From: Toxonevra muliebris
Lineage: Eukaryota > Arthropoda > Insecta > Diptera > Pallopteridae
DNA: 64,000 bases
Assembly (NCBI GenBank): GCA_963691655.1
Contig: OY829329.1
Location: 51,623,279-51,687,278 of the forward strand
Direction: 5' to 3'
The notes under the pieces were generated by a model. The model did not search any database. It was not told the origin of the DNA and was given only the letters and a program-made list of their open reading frames with translations. Shown one piece after another: positions 56,501-64,000 of the stretch; the first letter of the stretch is position 1, and the number at the start of each line of letters is the position of its first letter. The position numbers and the translations under genes were made by a program.

Positions 56501-58506
56501 CAGATTTGAGTTTTTTTCGTACACGTCGTTGAATTCACATCGGTGATAATACAATGAAAATGTTTCATTTTCTGGTCGTCCAGACGCAATGAAAACTTTC
56601 ATTTCTAAAATTTAATTAATACAATATTGATTTAAGATTTTCATTTATAATGATTCTCTGTTTTTAGTGTATAGTTCTGCAAGTAAAATACTTTTGAAAA
56701 TGTCAATTGTGTCAATAGTGAGACACATTTTTAAATCTAGAATTTTTTTTACAAATTCAATGGAAGCCTGAATTGTCATTACGAATGTTCAATTTTAAAT
56801 ATCAAGTACTTCATTGTTTTATAATTTTCACGCTTTTTCGCTGAACAACGTTTGCCGGGTCAACTAGTGCCCTATTAAATTCTTAGGAGCTTAAAATTAG
56901 AATACCAGATATTGTGGAAGAGAGAAAGAAGTTTATGGTTTTTCATTCTTTCAAAAAGTGTTTTGGATCATAATGGCTGGAATATTTATTGGAAAAAGGA
57001 TTTTATCTCCAAACCAACCCCTCTCTTTTCTCTCATGGATCCGTTGATACTGGTTACATACTTCCCCAAGAAAATCATAGCACTGACTGCACATTTAGTA
57101 AATTTAGTAGATCAAGAATTGTGGACCATACAATATTTCAATTATTCCATAAATTTTGATTTCTATTTGAGGCAATGCAATATATTGTCAGTGAAATTCT
57201 TAATTGGTTCCCTGTTACTATTTTTAACCCTCTAACTACCCAGGTTTTCAAACTTAAATTGGTGCAAGAAAAATGAAAAATAAATATCTGTCGTTTCAGA
57301 ATTTCGGTTAAGTATAGTTTTTAACTTCGCCTCTAGGCGAACCAGAATCAGAATTTGATTTAATTTTAATTTTTCATATGTTTTTGACGAAATTTTTTAT
57401 CTTGGTCAATTTTCACTTTCAACTGATATAACTTTTAAAATACACGTGGCACAATGACGCCAAGCACATGCAGACATATTTCAACTACAAACATGTGTGC
57501 CGTTAATATCGAACAAAATAAACCTGTGTATCTTATACCACGTTATATAAACTCCGTCTAGAGGCGGACTGGGGAGATAGAGGCTTAAGTAGAGTTTTGG
57601 TTCTGTTCTATCACAGATGTTCACCTTTGAGTTGTGTGTGACACCAAGATTGCTATATAATCGTGGGGCGCCCAGCTTTCATAGAATTTTTCTGCGGCTT
57701 TTATACAGGCGTCGATTAAAGTCGTAAGGTTAAAGCACCATAGAATCGAGAGTAAGAAATTTCTCGAGTCTTCAGCCCGTCAAGAATTTTTTCAACTCTA
57801 AGAGTGATCACGTCTTATAATAATACATACATACTTCGTAGGATATTGGAAATAAGAAGTTCTTATGATGTAGGAAAGATATAAAAACGGGCATTAAATA
57901 ATACACTGAAAACTAACCTTCGTCAACAGGCTATAGTCTACTGAAATAACATAAGCCTGCTGTGTTTGCAATAACGCTGGACGAACTTCCAAATTTGGAG
58001 ATATATTATGATTTCCATGATAACCATGTATAAGAATTTTTATAGGAAGCTTTGGTTCGAATAAGCTGGCAGTCAAATTTAGTGGATTTAATAAAACAGG
58101 ATCTGATTTCGTTTCACTGTAAGAAAAATGTTAAAGTTGAGTAAAAAGCTTAAAATTATTAATAAAGATCATTCGGAACGAGTTCATTTTTTGCACGCTT
58201 AAAGTCGTTGATACAGAAATTAAATTTTTAGCATAACCGACTTTAAACGATTATTGATTGGAGCGTAAGACTCTCCTACAGAAACTTACTTTTTATAAAG
58301 CCAGAAGCTAATGTCCGCATTTGGGCACTGATCGCTAGCAAAAACGCAATTGTCCAATAAGATATTTGCAACACAATTCCTCTGCAGATAAACTTTAGCG
58401 ACAGAACATTAGAAAACTTTACTGTTTTTTTAATGAGAGTTTTTAAAAAACTTTAACACTTACGTGCCAGCAAAGCCAACAGTAAATTGAGCGCGATTAA
58501 CTGCAT
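53514..58506 (-). CDS. Secreted pancreatic-lipase-family hydrolase, gene 2 (7 exons, 334 aa)
   Basis: Predicted extracellular lipase/PLA1-like enzyme. The minus-strand exons are 58506-58464, 58392-58290, 58116-57918, 54400-54208, 54146-53952, 53859-53688 and 53613-53514. All borders are GT-AG and the total is 1005 nt ending TAG. Start: the ATG at 58506 opens the signal peptide MQLIALNLLLALLA. An ATG 5 bp upstream stops at once. Then come the Cys pair (DNCVFASDQCP), ISFWLYK, the oxyanion strand KILIHGYHG, the nucleophile GFSLG (Ser158), the acid in GLDP (Asp182), beta-9 GHVDFYPNL and histidine CNHFRAP (His251), all present. The Cys238-Cys249 lid is short, as in PLA1-type enzymes (inference). 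The C-terminal block is TGSYFLTTNSASPFAKG. Intron 3 (3.5 kb) holds a Helitron and has no counterpart in neighbour gene 3. It is a tandem paralog of gene 3, which ends 247 bp upstream. Confidence 0.93.
54505..56867 (+). mobile_element. Non-autonomous Helitron, copy 2, in lipase 2 intron 3
   Basis: Starts TCTTTATATATAAAATCG after A and ends GTCAACTAG before T, as expected for Helitrons. It is homologous to 20346-21976 from end to end but 0.7 kb longer because its (TAC)n-rich middle contains a threefold tandem duplication (54859-55905). No Rep/helicase is encoded. It is antisense to the host gene, like copy 1, but in a non-homologous intron, so the two insertions were independent. Confidence 0.75.
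54859..55905. repeat. Three tandem units of about 349 bp inside the Helitron
   Basis: Units start with CAGTTTGTTGGATTAGTGGG at 54859, 55209 and 55557 (spacing 350 and 348 bp). Each has the GGCACCATGCTTCACTTTTA block followed by a CTACTACTATTT-rich stretch. Copy 1 of the Helitron has a single unit (from about 20727). Units are very similar, so the amplification is recent relative to the divergence of the two Helitron copies. Confidence 0.85.
56912..57235 (+). other. Unassigned open frame in lipase 2 intron 3
   Basis: A 107-codon plus-strand frame just after the Helitron, antisense to the lipase. It has no recognised domain. The C-terminal 15 residues are hydrophobic (FLIGSLLLFLTL). In AT-rich intronic DNA this is probably chance or an old relic. 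The intron remainder (to 57917) shows nothing else I can name. Confidence 0.15.
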
Positions 58507-58568
58507 TTCATAAAAGATTTTGATAATAAAACTAAATATTTATGATGATTTAAGTGCTGTTTCACTTT

Positions 58569-58577
58569 ATTTTTATA
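58569..58577 (-). promoter_or_regulatory. TATA box of lipase 2
   Basis: TATAAAAAT on the minus strand, about 65-70 bp upstream of the lipase 2 ATG, which predicts a transcript start near 58545 and a leader of about 40 nt. The spacer between genes 3 and 2 is only 247 bp, so this promoter must be compact. Confidence 0.6.
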
Positions 58578-58650
58578 GAATTCAAATCATATTTTTATCA
58601 TTTTACCCACATAATTTGTATTAAAAATAAAATAAATAATAATAGTACTA

Positions 58651-58656
58651 TTTATT
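58651..58656 (-). terminator. Candidate polyadenylation signal AATAAA of lipase 3
   Basis: AATAAA on the minus strand, 97 bp beyond the lipase 3 stop and upstream of the lipase 2 TATA box. No closer canonical signal was seen. Confidence 0.45.
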
Positions 58657-58752
58657 GTGTATCTAAGTTCAAAGTCACTTAGTTCTACTGGGTTATTAAA
58701 TAAATATAATATATTTCTAGGTCAGAATAATTTGATATTATGAGTTATTAAA

Positions 58753-61100
58753 TCAATTTTCACATTCACCATCATTCAACTCACAATCATTCAATTCTCT
58801 ATCATTCAATCCACTATCATTCAATTCACTATCATTCAATTCACTATCATTCCATTCACTATCATTCAATTCATTTTCAACTTCGGTACTCGATAGTTCA
58901 GAAAATATTTGATAATCGTGAAAGTCAGTGAAAGTTCTACGCAATTCTGGTTCAAAATCCTTATCATTTATCTCTTTAATATTATAGTAATCCAATAATT
59001 TATTACTTGGACTATAGTCGCTCGGGAAACTGGATTTAGTTGGACCCAAAGCAAATGGTGACTGGCATGAAGTCTTCAGAAAGTGTGAACCGGTAGAACT
59101 ATTTTAAAAATAGATAGCATAAAAATACACAAATATGAAATACAAATTTTGAAAAATTCCCAAACCTTTTGTTCACATGATAACCCATAAGTGCATCATT
59201 ACCACCAAAAGCGCACAAACCAAATGCATAATGCAGCCAGCTCGGGCAGGCATAACTCCAAAAACCATTATCACTTGTTATAGATTCAGCATAGTAGCGT
59301 GGTGCACGATCATGATTACAGCTGCCAGTATCTAAATTAAGTGAAAATGGTTATAAAACTAAGAATTATGCGGCATGAATATGGATTTTTCATACCACCA
59401 AGTTCTTCTTGACAACCCGGCTGATAACCTCCCAAATTTGGATAAAAGTCCACATGACCCATTGCATGTAACATGCCACGTCCCAAAACATCGGTATGTA
59501 TAACATCAACATATTCAGCATCACTGGTATCAAGTTTACGTTTATTACTGGCAGTAATGAACAAAGGCTTTGCAGGGTCCAGGCCTCAAATTTAAAGAAA
59601 ATTAAAAACATATGTATAAATATGTATGTATTAACCATATTAACTTTAATACCAGCCACAAACTTTTAGAGCAAATATGAGGTCTGGAGTAATTAATTCA
59701 TTTTTCTAATAGATAAAAAAGAGAGAAGCTCTTCAAATCGTGAGTCCAAAGGTAGACTCTCTGAAATCTTCTTCCATCTTTAATACTCACCGGTAATCCT
59801 TTTTAATTTTCTTTTAATATAATTTGCTGTTTGTCCTGCTACTTGTGCCCCTAAACTAAAACCAATAATATGTATATCATCATTATCGACAATGTTACGT
59901 TCAACCAAATTATTAATTAATTGCGCTAAACATTTGCTGACGAGCGGTAAATTTTCAACAGCGGCAAAGTAACACGGCAAACGTACGAGTGGATTAAAAT
60001 CCGGTGATATTATATAAACATCTTCATGATCCAGCAATACGGGACGTATATGGGAATTTGGCGAAAAGTCACGATGTCCTGTATATCCATGTATAAGTAT
60101 TTTAACAGGACGTCTCGGTTGAAAAAGCCAGGGATTTATATTGAGTGGATCGAGTTTTAGCGGTGTGTTACGTGTTGAGCTTTATTTTTTTTTTTGAAGG
60201 AAAATATGTAGGTTTAAATATATTTGAAAATTTTGCAGTTAATTAATAGTAAACTATTATTTCAGTTTGCAAACGGGCCATTACTTGGGCTATACTGAGG
60301 TCTTAAGTTTTGAATTTCTATGGAGACCTATTTTTAAAGCCAAATTTTTAACATTTCATTTATTACTTTAATAACAATAGATCACAGGTTGAGTACAGAA
60401 ATATTTCTATACTATATTCACTTGAAGCCTCGAATATCTTAAGTCTTGGGGTGTCCAGCCTCCCTCTTCGGAGACCTATTCTTAAATCAGTAATTTATCC
60501 TTATATCACAGCAACCATAGAATACAAGCAGTATATAGAAATATTTGCTATTTTTTGGTAATTTTTCTGAGGGGCTGAAACTTTTAAGACCGAGGGTTTC
60601 TCGTAGACCTATTTTTAAAATAAAAATGTTCCTTAATATCGTAGCAGTCATAAAACACTCACAACATTTAACATGCTTCTTACTAATTAGGCAATATTAC
60701 AATTAAAATTCGGGATAGCCATCCTCCCTCATCCCTTTTTCTCTCTCTCTTTCGAGAGAGCGAAGGCGCTCTTTTACCAGGTCCTCACTACACAATCCCC
60801 GACGAAGTTAAATGAATTACTTTAATACTTATACTTAAATGTAATGAAATTAATTACTTTGTGTAAAGCCAAAATGTAACATTCTCATTTGGGCAACCGC
60901 CGTGTACTACAACACAATTTGGATCCACTAGACCCACTATGGGATTTCCGTGTACATTATAGAAAACTGTTTTGAAAAAAAAAAGAGTGAAGAAGAATGA
61001 TCAATATCAAACTTCTGAATTATAGTTTTTAAAGACTCCATTAAACGATTTTACTTTTCAAACAGCCAAAAATCAAAATTATGGTTACAACGTTTTGCAT
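58753..61100 (-). CDS. Secreted pancreatic-lipase-family hydrolase, gene 3 (6 exons, 414 aa) with acidic repeat tail
   Basis: Predicted extracellular lipase/PLA1-like enzyme. The minus-strand exons are 61100-61055, 60966-60858, 60179-59791, 59584-59396, 59331-59166 and 59098-58753. Phases fit throughout (1245 nt, stop TGA). The signal peptide is MQNVVTIILIFGCLK. Then come the Cys pair (DPNCVVVHGGCPNENVTFWL), KILIHGYTG, the nucleophile GFSLG (Ser160), GLDP (Asp184), GHVDFYPNLGGYQPGC and CNHDRAP (His251), so the triad is intact. The conserved lipase part ends near residue 316 with TGSHFLKTSCQSPFA. About 98 further residues form a unique acidic tail that finishes in seven 5-residue repeats (376-410). 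Introns 1, 2, 4 and 5 correspond in position and phase to those of gene 2 around it. The gene 2 intron after residue 115 is absent here, where codons for VRLPCYFAAVENLP run straight through. The last donor (AG|GTTTGG) is weak. Confidence 0.92.
58768..58872 (-). repeat. 15-bp coding minisatellite: seven ELNDS-type units
   Basis: In-frame 15-bp repeats encode ELNDS, EWNDS, ELNDS, ELNDS, GLNDR, ELNDC and ELNDG near the end of lipase 3. The DNA unit is close to CACTATCATTCAATT (plus strand). Units differ by single substitutions that mostly change one residue, consistent with replication slippage inside a coding exon. The product is a strongly acidic, probably disordered tail. Confidence 0.9.
60300..60620. 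repeat. Degenerate repeats in lipase 3 intron 2
   Basis: GAGACCTATTTTTAAA-type blocks occur near 60323, 60471 and 60604 (spacing about 148 and 133 bp), each with an upstream CTTAAGT/CTTTTAAGACC motif and a downstream ATAACA/ATCGTAGCA motif. They look like a decayed tandem array within the intron 60180-60857. Confidence 0.45.
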
Positions 61101-61130
61101 TTCCGATTTTGTATCAAGTAATTTCCGCAC

Positions 61131-61135
61131 ACTGA
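61131..61135 (-). promoter_or_regulatory. Candidate initiator of lipase 3
   Basis: TCAGT on the minus strand, matching the arthropod initiator, would place the transcript start at 61133, 33 bp before the ATG. No TATA box at the right distance was seen, so this is tentative. Confidence 0.35.
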
Positions 61136-61139
61136 ACAA

Positions 61140-62336
61140 ACAATAAAAAGCGATACCACCGTTCAATCGACGACGACCGTAACTAGCCGCACTTACACTG
61201 CAAATAGCGGAATACTATGTAGATAATGCTCTTTTTAAATCAACTTTCGTTTATTTTTCTATTTTATTTTATTGAATATGTAATTCAGGTTTGTTGGTAT
61301 AATTTTTGTTTTTGTTTTCAACTTATTAACTTCTTTCTTCCGTAATATTTTTTTTTTTTTTACTTGTGGGCAAATATGCGAATTTGAAATTGAATTTTTG
61401 AATTGATACATTTTCGACTACGAGAAATTAGCCAAATTAAACAAAACAAATAAAAAAAAATGGTAAATTTATTGCTCTAATTGTCACGTATTTACACCAT
61501 CAATATGTAATGTGCCTCGAATATTTAACCACCCACATTTACCTAGCGTTAGTACATATTTCCAAAATACATACATACATATCTACATCTACATATGTAC
61601 TTCATTGAGAATAGATATTTACTTTTTTGTTTTTTGACATTTCAACTTAGACAGTAAGTAAGTAAGTCTGATCTTGTCAACACTTTTCATTAACTGTATT
61701 GACAGCTGCTGGCACTTTCGATTTTATATGGAAGCTTTATTTTGAATAAAGGTTTCTAGGTCACATCTGATCTGTACTATGTCTGCGTAGGTAATTAAAA
61801 TTTTTGGATTTTCAAGTGCATTAATGCGTCACAATCACACAGACTGGCGTCAGAGATCTGGTGAAAAAATTATGACTCATGCACCTATCTCTAATATCGT
61901 ACAGAACTAAATGCGTAGGGTTAAAAAAAATCTGTATCTTTCGACAGCGATTGATAACCAGAGCGAAACTATTAAAAACACTTAAAAACTTATATTTTAA
62001 TACATATACATATTAGTAAGTACCTTTATTAATAAAAAGGCAGTAAAAATACCATAATTCGTTCAACGTTATAAAACTAAATTCGCATGTGCAATTATAT
62101 TATGGGTAACTGATTTGAAGTGTTCACTGTTATGGTGATAAATATTTGGCGAATCTACTGTAGTTGATGCCAATTTCACACTGAAGAATTGATAAATTTT
62201 TTGATTGAGGATTCGAAAAATCGTTATACCGAAGCAATGTCCCTGAAGGAAAGCTCGCACAGAGTGACAACCTCTCTACTTGCCAACGCTGAACATTGGC
62301 ACACTACGTGCATCAATATCTCAGTTTCCTCTAGAC
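61140..62336. other. Intergenic upstream of the lipase pair
   Basis: AT-rich, with a short CATACATACATA-type tract near 61570. No gene or terminal repeats were recognised. Confidence 0.5.
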
Positions 62337-62405
62337 CAGGGTTTCTCAAACTGTGGTACGACGCGTACCACCAGTGGTATGTGAAGCCTCCAAAGGTGGT
62401 ATGCT
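62337..62405 (+). mobile_element. hAT-type terminal fragment
   Basis: Starts CAGGGTTTCTCAAACTGTGG, a widespread hAT-type terminal sequence, followed by a small palindrome (GTACGACGCGTACCACCAGTGGTA). After about 70 bp the similarity is lost. No opposite terminus or target duplication was found, so this is a solo end. Confidence 0.5.
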
Positions 62406-62410
62406 AGCAG

Positions 62411-63356
62411 ATAGGGATGTGCAAATCGATGAATTCGACTTTAATCGAAATCGATTTTTAATCAACTTTTAGCACAAAATTTCAACTTTTTATGATCAAC
62501 TTTAATTTGCTAAACTTGTTCAAAAGTCGTCTTTTGGTGTAAAATTTTTTTTGAAAGTACCAGTTCAATTTTCACATTTATTTGAAATTTTACAAAATTT
62601 TTCCAACTGTGGATTTGTAATACATGCATGTGCAGCTTTATGTACTAGTAATTTTTGACATTTTATTTTAAAATAGTTCTAAAATAGTCTCTCTGTTTAG
62701 CCTACTGTGTGTTATTATACTTCACACATCCACAGGCTATCCCATGGCAGAAGAATTAAGATGGTAGTAGATGCATTTTGACAAGTAAGAGGAACTTTGA
62801 CAATTGGGAAATCATTTGTTTTGATACTATTCTTCTTTTTACAACAGCGTTATATTTTCATGGTTCAATTTTTAAGTGAGACTTTATAGGAAAATAGTTT
62901 GCATTGTATTGTATGTTCATAGGGAGAATTAGTTTCTGCTTTTTATATTATTTGTTAACTCTTAACATGTTCAAGGTATTTGCTAATAAAGAAAACAAAT
63001 TAAATAACATTAATTCTATTTTTTATTGTAAATAAAATTTATAATTTAGTACTAAGTAATAAAAGTACTTTTAATAATCTACTATTAACTCTCTTTTTTG
63101 TACACATTTTAAAAAAAATGCACCTCTAAAATGTTCCTCTTACTTGCAAAAAATTCAAAAAAAAACTCCTGTTTGAAAAAATGGATCTACCTCTAAAGCG
63201 CGGTTCACGCCAAATTGACACTCTTTGTTGTGGTCACCACGTCGCCCCTAGTCATAACAACAACAAATTTTTTACTGGGACTTGTTTACAATACCGTTAC
63301 CGTTAGATGATAAATTTTTCATATTAATTGATCGCAAGTTGGTGATTGTGTGCACA
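62411..63356. other. Intergenic; contains the unplaced left end of the DD41D element
   Basis: AT-rich. A 15-bp inverted pair (AAGTAAGAGGAAC near 62781 and its complement near 63132) may be chance. The 5' untranslated part and left terminal repeat of the following DD41D element should lie at about 63200-63350, but I could not pair it because the right end is outside or lost. Confidence 0.35.
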
Positions 63357-63841
63357 ATGGAAGCTGCAAATAGAAAATTGATTGTGAACAAATTTATTGA
63401 AAATCCGTCGTGGTCTGGTTCAAAGATTGCGAAAGTGTTAAATATCTCCAAAAGAACGGTATGTAGAGTTATAAAACGATATAAAGAAACTCTTAGTGTT
63501 GAAAGAGCTAAAAAAGTTGTGAACAAAACGGGAACCACCAACCTAAAATTAAAGGCAGAGATCTTGAGGTCCATCAGAAGCAATCCCGGACTATCGGATA
63601 GCGATCGTGCCAAGAAATTCAATACCAGCAAAAGTGCTGCTAGACGAATACGCATAAAAGCTGGGCTAAAGTGCTATCGAGCTATAAAATATCCAAATAG
63701 AACAGACAAACAGAATTTGCTCGTCTTCTTTATAATAATGTTTTGACCAAATTGAATGGATGCATTATTGTGGATGACGAATCATACGTAAAATTTGATC
63801 TTAAACAGCTTCCAGGTCAAAAATTTTGTATGGCAACGAAT
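63357..63841 (+). pseudogene. DD41D-type mariner-like transposase, N-terminal half, frameshifted
   Basis: From the ATG at 63357 the frame gives MEAANRKLIVNKFIENPSWS, then two helix-turn-helix-like segments (GSKIAKVLNISKRTVCRVIK and SDSDRAKKFNTSKSAARRIR), as in Tc1/mariner DNA-binding domains. After a frameshift near 63715 it continues as FARLLYNNVLTKLNGCIIVD, with the first catalytic Asp (VDDESYVKFDLKQLPGQKF), matching the family seen at 48600-49480. The gene is then cut by a hAT-like insertion at 63851. The frame from an upstream ATG at 63282 is longer by 25 codons, but the family pattern begins at the internal Met. Confidence 0.8.
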
Positions 63842-63850
63842 CGTGGTAAT

Positions 63851-64000
63851 CAGGGCCGTAGCCAGAATTTTTTTTCGGGGGGGGCGGGGGGGAGTGCGTT
63901 TCATTCGAAGAAAATATTCATAAATAATTTTTATCAAACTGATTTTTAAATACAATAAATTAAATCGATGATACATTTGATGTACCCTATAAAATTAAAA
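63851..64000 (+). mobile_element. hAT-like element, left end, inserted in the DD41D transposase
   Basis: Starts CAGGGCCGTAGCCAGAATTT followed by a G-rich run, the same architecture as the left end at 41322 (CAGTGGCGGTTCTAGG then G-run). It interrupts the transposase exactly after ATNRGN. The 8 bases before it are GTGGTAAT. The right end lies outside the window. Confidence 0.65.

Noticed and set aside
57340..57570. Inverted pair GCCTCTAGGCG / CGTCTAGAGGCGG as MITE ends
   Set aside because: The match is short, imperfect and without target duplication or inward extension. It could be chance.
62778..63148. Inverted AAGTAAGAGGAAC pair as transposon termini
   Set aside because: There are only about 15 matching bases with no duplication and unrelated flanks.

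Overview
This window looks like AT-rich nuclear DNA from a higher (cyclorrhaphan) fly. The evidence is short phase-consistent introns with GT-AG borders, secreted lipase-family genes of the insect type, and a dense load of dipteran-style transposons. Those include mariner and Tc1 elements, hAT MITEs, non-LTR retrotransposons of the I/LOA and R1 groups, a tRNA-derived SINE and non-autonomous Helitrons. Transposases of the DD41D type, known from tephritid fruit flies, hint at a tephritid-like host, but that is inference. I see no bacterial genes, rRNA, CRISPR array or virus.

Genes: three members of the pancreatic-lipase superfamily lie on the minus strand. Two are adjacent and tandem. The upstream one (58753-61100, 6 exons, 414 aa) ends about 250 bp before the start of the downstream one (53514-58506, 7 exons, 334 aa). 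All their exon phases join cleanly, both begin with a signal-peptide exon, and both keep a Ser-Asp-His triad. A third, more diverged lipase gene lies at 19988-22990 (3 exons seen). Its signal-peptide exon is only tentatively placed at 23148-23186. All three are predicted secreted lipases or phospholipase-A1-like hydrolases with short lids. The 414-aa protein has an unusual acidic C-terminal tail made of 5-residue repeats.

Layout: 1-11757 is AT-rich intergenic DNA with a Tc1/mariner remnant (1327-2261), a MITE, a LINE scrap and a 914-bp TIR element carrying repeated CCCGGGTATGAGAC motifs (10016-10929). 11758-13104 holds two copies of a hAT-type MITE. 13380-14330 may be a first exon of a plus-strand gene. 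14470-16510 is a dead I/LOA-type LINE, and 17448-18396 is a long-arm foldback element with a perfect 8-bp duplication. 19988-23186 is lipase 1 with a Helitron in its intron. 24646-26962 contains a foldback, two TTAA-flanked elements and a LINE scrap. 28797-29879 is an R1-clade LINE ORF next to a 200-bp assembly gap. 31156-32594 is a 1.4-kb TIR element with an 8-bp duplication. 34862-36042 and 40384-40642 are 5'-truncated LINEs with target-site duplications. 36543-38038 is a Tc1 element, 40681-40989 is a SINE sharing the LINE tail, and 41322-42861 is a hAT-like element with a nested MITE. 44791-45691 is a deleted mariner, 48600-49480 a DD41D remnant, and 51966-52972 a piggyBac remnant. 53457-61140 is the tandem lipase pair, with another Helitron in a large intron. 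62337-64000 has hAT ends and a DD41D transposase broken by a hAT-like insertion.

The clearest biology is therefore the small lipase cluster and how mobile elements shape its introns. The most unusual signals are the repeat-built acidic tail, an intron present in one paralog and absent from the other, independent insertions of the same Helitron family into two lipase genes, and a set of non-autonomous DNA transposons with readable target-site duplications. I did not find a convincing novel defence-like or enzymatic system.
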